From contig JAEYXR010000049.1 in assembly GCA_023431215.1 (NCBI GenBank), positions 1 to 15,069 on the forward strand: DNA of 15,069 nucleotides. The letters are read 5' to 3'. The notes below the pieces were generated by a model. That model was given only the letters and a program-made list of their open reading frames with translations. It did no database searches and was not told the DNA's origin. How positions within the stretch are numbered: position 1 is the stretch's first letter; each line of letters begins with the position of its first letter. The stretch comes from Bacillota bacterium (GTDB taxonomy: Bacteria > Bacillota > Clostridia > Oscillospirales > Ruminococcaceae). A program made the position numbers and the translations under genes. This document shows, piece by piece, positions 1 through 6,230 of this stretch.

Positions 1-178
1 CTAGATGTTCACCGTAGATATACCGATATAGGATAGTAGGATCTTATCTGATTTTGCATCGTTATCCAAACCTATTTTAGCGCAAACTAATGAAAATGTA
101 TACCCTGCTTGCAGATGTCTAAAGTTGGTGGGTAAAGATGTGCAATATGCCAATTTTAATAAAATGTAGGAAAGATTA
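1..178. other. Gene-free upstream stretch, nothing recognised
   Basis: AT-rich DNA ahead of the nrdJ promoter. A minus-strand open frame covers it, but it has no recognisable domain, and at its 5' end it overlaps the nrdJ control region, so I do not call it a gene. I looked for a cobalamin riboswitch because nrdJ is B12-dependent, and saw no B12-box-like conserved core. Confidence 0.4.
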
Positions 179-207
179 TTGATTCTGGTGAAAAAAGCTG
201 ATACAAT
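179..207 (+). promoter_or_regulatory. Sigma-A-like promoter of nrdJ
   Basis: TTGATT at 179-184 and TACAAT at 202-207 are separated by 17 bp. Transcription would start near 214 and give a leader of about 100 nt before the nrdJ start. The -10 element lies inside the first NrdR-box-like sequence, so repressor binding would directly block the promoter. Confidence 0.65.
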
Positions 208-216
208 ATGTTGGGC
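201..216 (+). promoter_or_regulatory. NrdR-box-like operator, upstream copy
   Basis: ATACAATATGTTGGGC matches 12 of 16 positions of the NrdR-box consensus acaCwAtATaTwGtgt. It is the weaker of two boxes and overlaps the -10 element. It lies 33 bp (start to start) from the second box, close to three helical turns, the usual tandem spacing for NrdR. Confidence 0.6.
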
Positions 217-233
217 GCTAAATGCTATTAGCA

Positions 234-249
234 CCACAATATATAGTGT
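234..249 (+). promoter_or_regulatory. NrdR-box-like operator, downstream copy
   Basis: CCACAATATATAGTGT matches 15 of 16 positions of the NrdR-box consensus acaCwAtATaTwGtgt; only the first base differs. NrdR is the ATP/dATP-sensing repressor of bacterial ribonucleotide reductase genes, and the next gene is a ribonucleotide reductase, so sequence and context agree. The box lies just downstream of the predicted transcription start. Confidence 0.75.
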
Positions 250-315
250 TTATGTGGTAAGATAAGCTGTATATCTAGAAAACAGCATAAAATAAAAGGA
301 CAGAGGTGTAAGGTT

Positions 316-1746
316 TTGAAGATAGGGAAAAATGCTCTTACCGTGTTGGAAAAGAGATATTTGATGAAGGACGAAAACGGCCAGCCTGCCGAAACCGTGG
401 AGGATATGTTCCGCCGGGTGGCAGATACCATTGCTGCAGCCGACAAAAACTACGATGAAAAGGCCGACACCAAGACACTCTCTCAACGCTTTTATCAGCT
501 TATGACCGATTTGGAGTTTTTGCCCAACTCCCCTACACTGATGAATGCAGGACGTGACCTGGGGCAGCTTTCGGCTTGCTTTGTGCTGCCTGTGGGCGAC
601 AGCATGGAGGAAATTTTTGAGGCTGTTAAGCAGGCTGCCCTGATTCATAAATCAGGCGGCGGCACAGGCTTTTCTTTTTCTCGTCTGCGTCACCAGGGCA
701 GCACCGTACGCACCACCGGTGGTGTGGCATCTGGCCCCATCAGCTTTATGCGGGTATTTAACATGGCAACCGAAGCGGTAAAGCAGGGCGGAACCCGCCG
801 TGGCGCCAACATGGGCATTCTTCGCATTGACCATCCCGATATTCTGCAGTTTATCGACTGTAAAAAGGACAATGCGGATATTACCAACTTTAACATCTCG
901 GTGGGCATTACCGAGGAGTTTATGAGGGCTGTAGAAGAGGGCCGTGACTATGACCTGATTGACCCCAAGACCAAAGAAGCAGTAAAAACCCTGAATGCAC
1001 CACAGGTGTTTGATAAAATTGTAGAGGCAGCCTGGCACAATGGTGAACCGGGCATTATCTTCCTTGACAGGCTAAACCGTGACAATGTGGTACCTGCACA
1101 AGGAGAAATTGAAAGCACCAACCCCTGCGGCGAGCAGCCTTTGCTTCCCTATGAGTCCTGCAACCTGGGTTCCATCAACCTTGTAAACATGCTGAACAAA
1201 ACAGCCAAGGGTTATGAGGTGGACTACGACAAGCTGGCGGCCACGGTAAGGGATGCTGTTCACTTTTTGGATAATGTCATTGATGTCAACAAGTACCCCC
1301 TGGAGCTAATTGCCCACACCACACGCCTTACCCGCAAAATTGGTCTTGGCGTAATGGGTTATGCAGATATGCTGCTGCGTATGGGACTAAGCTACGGAAG
1401 TGTCGAGGCAGTTGCGTTGGCAGAGAAAGTCATGGCCTTTATCAATGAGAAGGGTCGTGAAGCTTCTTATGAGCTGGCCAAGGTGCGCGGTGCGTTCCCC
1501 CTGTTTGAGGAGAGCATCTATAAAGACGGCCCCGCCCTACGCAACGCCACCATCACCACCATTGCCCCCACCGGTACACTTTCCATCATTGCGGGATGCA
1601 GCTCCGGTGTAGAGCCTGTTTTTGCATATGTATACATTCGTAATGTAATGGACAACACCGAGCTGGTAGAGGCCAACCCCATTTTAAAGGAAGTGCTGGA
1701 GGAGGCCGGGCTGCTAAGTGACGATATTATGCGCAGAATTGCCTAG
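316..1746 (+). CDS. nrdJ: Adenosylcobalamin-dependent (class II) ribonucleotide reductase NrdJ, N-terminal part, ended by an in-frame TAG
   Basis: Reduces ribonucleotides to deoxyribonucleotides for DNA synthesis, using a B12-generated thiyl radical. The TTG start at 316 is preceded by GAGGTG (303-308) at good spacing and gives the usual class II beginning (KNALTVLEKRY). Catalytic residues are visible: C88 in SACFVL and C282 in SCNLGS as the redox pair, C271 in NPCGE as the thiyl-radical cysteine with E273, and the IAPTGTLSII loop near 416-425. A zinc-ribbon-rich C-terminus is expected but lies beyond the stop. The frame ends after residue 476 at TAG, while homology continues without a gap in the same frame to 2631 (771 residues in total), a normal size for this family. 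Control by NrdR is likely from the two upstream boxes. The family assignment is near certain; whether an active enzyme is made depends on the stop. Confidence 0.93.
   Translation: MKIGKNALTVLEKRYLMKDENGQPAETVEDMFRRVADTIAAADKNYDEKADTKTLSQRFYQLMTDLEFLPNSPTLMNAGRDLGQLSACFVLPVGDSMEEIFEAVKQAALIHKSGGGTGFSFSRLRHQGSTVRTTGGVASGPISFMRVFNMATEAVKQGGTRRGANMGILRIDHPDILQFIDCKKDNADITNFNISVGITEEFMRAVEEGRDYDLIDPKTKEAVKTLNAPQVFDKIVEAAWHNGEPGIIFLDRLNRDNVVPAQGEIESTNPCGEQPLLPYESCNLGSINLVNMLNKTAKGYEVDYDKLAATVRDAVHFLDNVIDVNKYPLELIAHTTRLTRKIGLGVMGYADMLLRMGLSYGSVEAVALAEKVMAFINEKGREASYELAKVRGAFPLFEESIYKDGPALRNATITTIAPTGTLSIIAGCSSGVEPVFAYVYIRNVMDNTELVEANPILKEVLEEAGLLSDDIMRRIA
1744..1746 (+). other. In-frame TAG interrupting nrdJ
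   Basis: The codon falls between MRRIA and EGTLAHIDLLPEALKK. Related NrdJ proteins, as I remember them, carry a lysine or another charged residue here, so a single base change from AAG, GAG or CAG would explain it. The stop is embedded in TAGGAGGG, which reads as a Shine-Dalgarno sequence and could allow reinitiation. TAG is an ordinary stop in two other genes of the window (ending at 4455 and 13510), which argues against general recoding. Confidence 0.85.
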
Positions 1747-1785
1747 GAGGGTACACTGGCACATATTGACCTGCTGCCTGAGGCT

Positions 1786-2631
1786 TTGAAGAAGGTATTT
1801 GTCTGTGCTCATGACATCAGCCCCATCAACCACATCGATACCCAGGCGGCTTTTCAGCGCCATACAGACAATGCCGTGAGCAAGACAGTAAACTTTAGCC
1901 ACGACGCCACCCAGGAGGATGTGCGTGAGGTTTATATGCTGGCATACAAGAGCGGCTGCAAGGGCGTTACCATCTACCGTGACGGCAGCCGCGACAGCCA
2001 GGTGCTGAACATTGGCTCGGTGAAGCGCGGCGATGAGCCTAAGGCAGAGGCACCTGTACTACCTGCCTACGGAGAGCTGCTGCCCCGCCCCCGTCCCGAG
2101 GTAACCTGCGGTATGACCGAGAAGATGAAGATTGGATGCGGCAACCTGTACGTCACCGTCAATTATGACGAAAACGGTATCTGCGAGGTGTTTACCTCTA
2201 CAGGCAAAGCAGGCGGTTGCCCCTCACAAAGTGAGGCCACCGCACGGCTGGTTTCCATTGCTTTGCGTTCCGGCATCAACACCAATGAAATTTTGGATCA
2301 GCTCAAGGGCATTCGCTGCCCCTCCACCATCCGTCAGTCGGGAATGAAGTGTACCTCCTGCCCCGATGCCATAGCCAAGGTGGTAAGAAGGGTAGACAGC
2401 TACATCAAAAGCGGCAAGGGCCAAAGTGCCGAGCGTTGCCTGATGCCCCCTGCACCTGTTAGCGAACCGGAAGAAGCTGCTGTACCCAAGCCCCGTGCCT
2501 GCTCCGCCAAACGCGGCGATGAGGTCAATACCGATAAGCACTCCAAATTCTGCCCCGAATGCGGCAGCCCCATGGAGCATGAAGGCGGCTGCGTAGCCTG
2601 CAGAAGCTGCGGCTTTTCCAAATGCGGGTAA
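1786..2631 (+). CDS. nrdJ: NrdJ C-terminal part (same frame as the upstream fragment)
   Basis: Continuation of the class II reductase. Homology begins at 1747, directly after the TAG; 1786 is only the first conventional start codon (TTG), with a poor GAGG at very short spacing. An in-frame CTG at 1756 follows AGGAGGG (1745-1751) and is an alternative reinitiation site. Visible family motifs are HTDNAVSKTVNF and GCKGVTIYRDGSRD, the last strands of the catalytic barrel, then a C-terminal region with TSCPD and a terminal four-cysteine zinc-ribbon pattern (CPECG, CxxCG, ending SKCG) typical of NrdJ tails that re-reduce the active site. All active-site cysteines lie in the other fragment, so neither piece can work alone. 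Pseudomonas aeruginosa has a naturally split NrdJa/NrdJb, so separately made halves are conceivable. The frame shows no further damage, so the stop is recent, tolerated or an error. Confidence 0.85.
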   Translation: MKKVFVCAHDISPINHIDTQAAFQRHTDNAVSKTVNFSHDATQEDVREVYMLAYKSGCKGVTIYRDGSRDSQVLNIGSVKRGDEPKAEAPVLPAYGELLPRPRPEVTCGMTEKMKIGCGNLYVTVNYDENGICEVFTSTGKAGGCPSQSEATARLVSIALRSGINTNEILDQLKGIRCPSTIRQSGMKCTSCPDAIAKVVRRVDSYIKSGKGQSAERCLMPPAPVSEPEEAAVPKPRACSAKRGDEVNTDKHSKFCPECGSPMEHEGGCVACRSCGFSKCG

Positions 2632-2694
2632 TAAGCAGAATTTTGGGTATATGCACTTTGCTTTCTAAGAGTAAATAGTAAGTAATACTGGCAA

Positions 2695-2736
2695 AAAGAA
2701 CCTACACTTGATAAAAGCAAGTGTAGGTTCTTTTTT
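2695..2736. terminator. Bidirectional intrinsic terminator between nrdJ and the convergent small gene
   Basis: A perfect 16-bp stem (2695-2710 pairing with 2718-2733) with a 7-nt loop, flanked by an A-run on the left and a T-run on the right. It can stop transcription from both directions. Confidence 0.92.
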
Positions 2737-2959
2737 ATTCATACGGAAGTTTTTTTGGGTTATTGATATATTCTTCAAAGCAAAGATACACCTCTTCGGC
2801 ATCCTGCTGAGCTTCCTTTAAGGCGTGAGATACCAAAAAACAAACCTCCTCAATCTGTGCAGAATTGTTTTGAGGTAAATGTTCCAAGGCATGAATAGCA
2901 TAGCTCATTTTATTAAACATAGCAAAATAGTGTTTTTCAAATTCTAACATATTATCCAT
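2735..2959 (-). CDS. Small hypothetical helical protein, 74 aa
   Basis: I do not recognise the family. The gene is credible because ATG at 2957-2959 is preceded on the minus strand by AAGGAGGT at 8 nt spacing, and the TAA abuts a strong terminator shared with nrdJ. The product (MDNMLEFEKHYF...) is soluble, acidic and rich in A, E, L, H and N, with no signal peptide or membrane segment. Helical periodicity across most of its length suggests a small helical bundle, perhaps a dimer. It ends in a short proline-containing tail (NNPKKLPYE). It stands alone and convergent to nrdJ; nothing nearby suggests a function. Confidence 0.75.
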   Translation of the reverse strand: MDNMLEFEKHYFAMFNKMSYAIHALEHLPQNNSAQIEEVCFLVSHALKEAQQDAEEVYLCFEEYINNPKKLPYE

Positions 2960-3138
2960 GTTACAATACCTCCTTTTTCAGACTGCACCAAGAGTAATGT
3001 TATAATGTTATTTTGATACCAGTGAGCTTTACATTAAAAACGTTACAAATTAGTTGTAAAGAATGATGAACCAAAGGCTATTTCTTAAAAAAAGAAACAG
3101 CTATTTTTGCTGCCAAGATAGATGCTTTTATTTATTTA

Positions 3139-3147
3139 TGATATAAT
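3139..3147 (+). promoter_or_regulatory. Candidate extended -10 promoter for the phospholipase C-like gene
   Basis: TGATATAAT gives a consensus TATAAT (3142-3147) with an upstream TG at the extended -10 position. No -35 hexamer is seen at 16-19 bp. Transcription from here would produce a leader of about 205 nt. The same hexamer is part of the repeat unit, so it could instead be only a repeat component. Confidence 0.4.
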
Positions 3148-3222
3148 AACCGCAAAGAAGTTATTACTTTGGCTATGTGGTTATGACGAGGCCGTTTACG
3201 CGCGTGCAAGATGACCATAAAG
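3140..3222 (+). repeat. Intergenic hairpin repeat, diverged copy
   Basis: Shares the exact 15-mer GATATAATAACCGCA (3140-3154) with 6003-6017, and the motif TGACCATAAAG (3212-3222) with TGGCCATAAAG at 5993-6003. Its first hairpin pairs ATAACCGCA (3146-3154) with TGTGGTTAT (3176-3184), with an inner CAAAG/CTTTG stem. The order hairpin, second short dyad, TGRCCATAAA is the same as at 5919-5978. Confidence 0.55.
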
Positions 3223-3300
3223 CTAACTTGCAGTACAGAATTATCATTAGAGCGTAAGCTCAAAACTATATTTCGGCAGCAAACAATGTAAATTTAGGCC

Positions 3301-3323
3301 GTCAGCACCTTGCTGATATTTTT
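3301..3323 (+). terminator. Terminator-like hairpin in the leader of the phospholipase C-like gene
   Basis: TCAGCA (3302-3307), loop CCT, TGCTGA (3311-3316), then TATTTTTATT. It sits between the candidate promoter and the ribosome binding site (3344-3351). Upstream CAGCAA (3277-3282) could pair with TTGCTG (3310-3315) as a competing structure, so attenuation is possible but unproven. The stem is short. Confidence 0.35.
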
Positions 3324-3359
3324 ATTATTGTTACCCATGACCAAAAGGAGGATGACACC

Positions 3360-4274
3360 ATGGCAGATTTTGCAGCACATACCTTGTTTGGAGAGATGGT
3401 TCATGTAAAAGCTTCTCAATGGGCGGCATATCCCACCATTAGAAATTGGGGTTTGCAGGGCCCGGATATTTTGTTTTTTCGTCGGGCTATCAGTGGCGGT
3501 GGCCCGTTGCATTGCTTTGGTTCAGAAATGCATTCTTCCAATATTTCCAGGCAGTTTTACGAAATGGCTCACTATATCAACCATTTGTCTGCCCTTCAGC
3601 GTGATGCTGCCATTGCCTACTTTTACGGCTTTTTGTGCCACTATAGTCTGGACAGCATCATTCACCCTTATGTGGAACATCATGTGGGCAGGCTGAAAAC
3701 CGGTTTTCCCGAGCTGACAGAAGGCGCTATTCATTGCCAAATAGAGACAGACATGGATATTGACCTGTATACCTATTTGCGTAAAGTACCGGTAAACCGC
3801 TTTTCTCCCGGAGAACTTTATACCGTTACAAGGGAGCAATCGGAGCTTATTGGTTGCATTGTCAGTGTGACCATTTACAACACTTATGGAATTGCCCTGC
3901 CCGCGGCAGAAATTATGGCGGCTGTTGGTGATACCTTGAGAACCACCAAAGCACTGTATGCCCCCACCAAGCTGATACATGCAGCTGCCGGTCTGGCGGA
4001 AACCCTGATGCACAAGGAAGGCCAGTTTACCAGCCATGTTAAGGCGTATAAGCCCAAGTGGGACAGTCTGAACCTTCGGGGCAGCGGCTGGTACTCTCCC
4101 TTCCAGCCTGAGCGCAGGCGCACCGAAACAGTTATCCAGCTGATGGAGCTTGCAGCACGTAAGGCAGAGGGCCTGATTGCTGCTTATGCCGAAATGTTTG
4201 CAACAGGAGAAATTAAGGAGCTGGAATATGACGTAACCTATGAAGGAGTGCCGGTGATTGCTCCAAAAGTATAA
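3360..4274 (+). CDS. Zinc-dependent phospholipase C-like protein, 304 aa
   Basis: Belongs by motif to the zinc-dependent phospholipase C / S1-P1-like fold family. Candidate metal ligands follow the family pattern: D36 in QGPDILF, H58 in SEMHSS, H94, D98 and H102 in CHYSLDSIIHPY, and H125 with E129 in HCQIET. The ATG at 3360 follows AAAGGAGG (3344-3351) at 8 nt. There is no signal peptide, unlike secreted toxin phospholipases, and it lacks a C2-like C-terminal domain, so this is the intracellular or uncharacterised Clostridia branch; its substrate cannot be read from sequence. The C-terminal third (from about 200) is family-variable. It is a monocistronic unit with a long leader and its own terminator. 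Confidence 0.85.
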   Translation: MADFAAHTLFGEMVHVKASQWAAYPTIRNWGLQGPDILFFRRAISGGGPLHCFGSEMHSSNISRQFYEMAHYINHLSALQRDAAIAYFYGFLCHYSLDSIIHPYVEHHVGRLKTGFPELTEGAIHCQIETDMDIDLYTYLRKVPVNRFSPGELYTVTREQSELIGCIVSVTIYNTYGIALPAAEIMAAVGDTLRTTKALYAPTKLIHAAAGLAETLMHKEGQFTSHVKAYKPKWDSLNLRGSGWYSPFQPERRRTETVIQLMELAARKAEGLIAAYAEMFATGEIKELEYDVTYEGVPVIAPKV

Positions 4275-4280
4275 TAAAAA

Positions 4281-4318
4281 AGCCCTGTACAAATAAATGC
4301 TGTACAGGGCTCTTTTTA
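4281..4318. terminator. Intrinsic terminator after the phospholipase C-like gene
   Basis: AGCCCTGTACA (4281-4291) pairs perfectly with TGTACAGGGCT (4301-4311), followed by CTTTTTATT. The left arm is preceded by an A-run, so it may also work from the minus strand. Confidence 0.9.
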
Positions 4319-4354
4319 TTAAAATAGGCGCAGACAGTTTTAATAATTGAGCAT

Positions 4355-4446
4355 CGGCCTTTGGCCGGCGCTTTAAGATTGAAAGGCCGTGGGCGGCGAA
4401 ACGCCCACATGGCAATTAATAAAAAAGTGAAAAGCTTTTTTATTAA
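4355..4446. other. Structured spacer between convergent genes
   Basis: Three dyads lie in a row. CGGCC-TTT-GGCCG (4355 onward) competes with the longer-range pairing CGGCCTTT (4355-4362) with AAAGGCCG (4382-4389). GTGGGCG (4389-4395) pairs with CGCCCAC (4402-4408) around GCGAAA. TTAATAAAAAAG (4416-4427) pairs perfectly with CTTTTTTATTAA (4435-4446). The last is a plausible weak stop signal for the DUF1015 gene reading leftward; the GC-rich part has no assigned role. Confidence 0.5.
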
Positions 4447-4454
4447 AAAGAAGG

Positions 4455-5699
4455 CTATTTGATTTTTCGGCACTCCAGATAAAACCGCTTGTCCTCAGCA
4501 TTGCCCATGGAAAAGGTTTTGCGGGGCAGCACGTCCTCTGCCACCACAGCAGGGAAAAGAAGTGATTTATCCATGGGCGGTAATAAGAAGCCAATGGCAT
4601 CTTCCGCCATAGATAGGCTGCGAACCACATCGTCACCGTGAATGTAGTCAATTTCACCTCCGTTTGCAGCCAGATACTCATCCAGTATGGGCTGCAGTAC
4701 ACCTACTTCCAAAGGGGAAGAAGGATTTGAAAAATAAATGCGCTGTTCCTGGTCTTTGGTGCAGATGGTAATGCACTGTGCACCCTCATAGGCGGTTGTG
4801 GATGCGTCCAGCCTGGTCATCAGGCTTTCCAGCAAATGCTGTGGATTGACGCTTGTCATCACACGGTGAATAGGCTCAAACTCAAGAGATTCGTCATAGA
4901 GATTTACAATTTCCACCAGGGCATAGCGGGCGGGGTGATGTTCCCACTCCTGCTGCGGCATGGCTTTTTTCAGTTCCTCAAAGCACTCCTTGGCGGTGGC
5001 CAAAGAATGGTTGCCGTCACCCATGGCAAAAACCATGCCGTCGGGGGCGGGCAGCTTTGCCACAGCAGCTTCTACCTCCGCAGCAGCATCGTCGTCCAGG
5101 CTCCATCCACAGACAGCGCCGCTCTGCTCCATCAACTCACCTTCATATTGAAGGGTCAGACGGTCTTCACCGTTGTGGGCAGCAGCCTTGAGATGCCCCA
5201 GAACCGTATCATTGGGGTCGTCAATAAGAACCATTACATGGGGAAGCTCCAGGGGTGCGTCTTTGCGGATAGCCACCCGGGGAGGGATGCGTTCGGCCAC
5301 GGTACCCTCGGTGGCACGAATTCGGCTGTGGCTGCCGGGGCGGTAATCGTATTGCTCCAAATCCAGCGCAGCCATAAGTCCCCACCGGCAGCTGCCGCTG
5401 CGCAGGGTGCGCTGAACCAGCAGATAGCTTTGAGGAATACAGCGCAGCACTCCTTCATCAAGGTAACGGGCCATGGTATCGTTGATGCTTTGGGTATAGT
5501 GAACAGGATCTGTGTTTTTTAAATAAACTTCGGGGTAAACCAAATGGTAAGCGGAAGGAGAGGTACCCACAGTTTTGCGGACATGCTCCCAATATTCCGG
5601 TTGTGAGGTATATTGGTCGCAGGCCACAACAGACCACAGGCTGATGGGGATGTTGTCCGGTACAAGGATATCGGCAGGTTTTAATAACGATTCTTTCAT
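4455..5699 (-). CDS. DUF1015 family protein, 414 aa
   Basis: Full-length member of the DUF1015 family of bacterial and archaeal proteins; I know of no firm biochemical role. The most telling motif is GDGNHSLATAK (227-237), corresponding to the conserved DGNH/DGHH signature. Other conserved-looking blocks are SVVACDQYTSQPEYW (22-36), RIRATEGTVAER (126-137) and EFEPIHRV (273-280). The abundance of conserved D, H and R suggests a nucleotide- or phosphate-binding enzyme, but that is inference. ATG at 5697-5699 is preceded on the minus strand by GGGAGGT at 7 nt. No signal peptide or membrane segment is seen. It ends in TAG with a TAA three codons later. It is monocistronic, convergent with the phospholipase-like gene and divergent from the M20 peptidase; it often sits near serine biosynthesis genes elsewhere, as I remember, but not here. 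Confidence 0.9.
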   Translation of the reverse strand: MKESLLKPADILVPDNIPISLWSVVACDQYTSQPEYWEHVRKTVGTSPSAYHLVYPEVYLKNTDPVHYTQSINDTMARYLDEGVLRCIPQSYLLVQRTLRSGSCRWGLMAALDLEQYDYRPGSHSRIRATEGTVAERIPPRVAIRKDAPLELPHVMVLIDDPNDTVLGHLKAAAHNGEDRLTLQYEGELMEQSGAVCGWSLDDDAAAEVEAAVAKLPAPDGMVFAMGDGNHSLATAKECFEELKKAMPQQEWEHHPARYALVEIVNLYDESLEFEPIHRVMTSVNPQHLLESLMTRLDASTTAYEGAQCITICTKDQEQRIYFSNPSSPLEVGVLQPILDEYLAANGGEIDYIHGDDVVRSLSMAEDAIGFLLPPMDKSLLFPAVVAEDVLPRKTFSMGNAEDKRFYLECRKIK

Positions 5700-5747
5700 T
5701 CAGAGTACCTCCCAAAAACGTTTAAACATGTGTCACAGAACATTTTA

Positions 5748-5776
5748 TTATTACACCTAATAAGAAAAATAAGCAA
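5748..5776 (-). promoter_or_regulatory. Candidate promoter of the DUF1015 gene
   Basis: On the minus strand, TTGCTT (5771-5776) and TAATAA (5748-5753) are separated by 17 bp, about 50 bp upstream of the DUF1015 start. Confidence 0.45.
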
Positions 5777-5884
5777 ATAATTTTTTTAGTGTTATGTCGC
5801 CTTTTAAGCTGCACATACTAGTGCAATTATCTTTTGGTAGCCTGCAAAGTAGTATGTCAATAAAAAACAGAGAAAAATACAAAC

Positions 5885-5938
5885 AACCCCTTACAGGCTC
5901 GACCAGAAGAGACAGTATAACCGCGTTGCGGTTGTGAC
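5885..5938 (+). repeat. Intergenic hairpin repeat, copy A
   Basis: Begins AACCCCTTACAGGCTCGACCA (split here as AACCCCTTAC and AGGCTCGACCA) and ends in the hairpin AACCGC-GTT-GCGGTT (5919-5933). Compared with copy B, 16 of the first 21 positions are identical and all five differences are transitions. Hairpin ATCTGC-AGA-GCAGAT (5944-5958) lies between the two copies. Confidence 0.65.
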
Positions 5939-5977
5939 AACATATCTGCAGAGCAGATTGGTATCACTGGCCATAAA

Positions 5978-6033
5978 AACCTCTTGTAGGCTTGGCCATA
6001 AAGATATAATAACCGCATTGCGGTTATTATATC
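5978..6033 (+). repeat. Intergenic hairpin repeat, copy B
   Basis: Begins AACCTCTTGTAGGCTTGGCC and ends in a perfect dyad: GATATAATAACCGCA (6003-6017) pairs with 6019-6033 around one base. TGGCCATAAA occurs both just before (5968-5977) and within (5993-6002) the copy. The dyad holds TATAAT on both strands. Confidence 0.7.
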
Positions 6034-6046
6034 ATAGAAATACCCC

Positions 6047-6075
6047 TTGGAAAAGAAGCTTATAAAGGTTATAAT
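6047..6075 (+). promoter_or_regulatory. Promoter of the M20 dipeptidase gene
   Basis: TTGGAA (6047-6052) and TATAAT (6070-6075) with a 17-bp spacer, giving a leader of about 150 nt. It starts 14 bp after repeat copy B. Confidence 0.65.
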
Positions 6076-6230
6076 AAAACTTAAACAAAAACTTTTGTAA
6101 AAAGTTGGCATAATTGTAAACAGCATAGTTGCCTGAGAAAACAAAAAGGCACTTCATTTATACCATGTAGAGCTTGGATAAAAAAGCTTTGTTGAAGCAA
6201 TATACTTTCAGCGCAAAAGGAGAAAAAGAA

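Larger units (their letters stand above)
2960..3359. other. Gene-free region: repeat copy and possible structured leader
   Basis: No coding region is supported here. Left to right it holds: the upstream side of the small minus-strand gene; a short imperfect hairpin with a T-run (3077-3108; arms GCTATTTCTT and AAGAAACAGC); an extended -10 element (3139-3147); a diverged copy of the intergenic hairpin repeat (3140-3222); a GAGC-GTAA-GCTC hairpin in a run of small dyads; and a terminator-like hairpin at 3301-3323 just before the phospholipase ribosome binding site. Confidence 0.6.
5777..6046. other. Divergent intergenic region with repeats
   Basis: The 530 bases between the DUF1015 and M20 genes hold no credible coding frame. 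They contain the two promoters, repeat copies A and B, and the ATCTGC/GCAGAT hairpin between them. The rest is AT-rich sequence in which I see nothing specific. Confidence 0.5.

Noticed and set aside
1..237. Minus-strand open frame of 78 codons at the window edge
   Set aside because: No ribosome binding site or recognisable domain, and its 5' end overlaps the nrdJ promoter and NrdR boxes.
1..315. Cobalamin riboswitch ahead of B12-dependent nrdJ
   Set aside because: No B12-box-like core is seen, and the leader after the predicted start is only about 100 nt; NrdR boxes explain regulation better.
1744..1746. Genome-wide TAG reassignment (for example to pyrrolysine or glutamine)
   Set aside because: TAG ends two other genes naturally here (DUF1015 and the RKKK-tailed surface protein), and no suppressor tRNA or pyl gene is in the window; site-specific suppression stays open.
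3522..4415. Long minus-strand open frame opposite the phospholipase C-like gene
   Set aside because: Antisense shadow; no start signal, and it runs through the terminator of the plus-strand gene.
4836..5522. Plus-strand open frame inside the DUF1015 gene
   Set aside because: Antisense shadow of a well-supported gene; no ribosome binding site.
5885..6033. CRISPR array
   Set aside because: Only two degenerate units with unequal spacing and internal hairpins; no uniform repeats or spacers and no cas genes.
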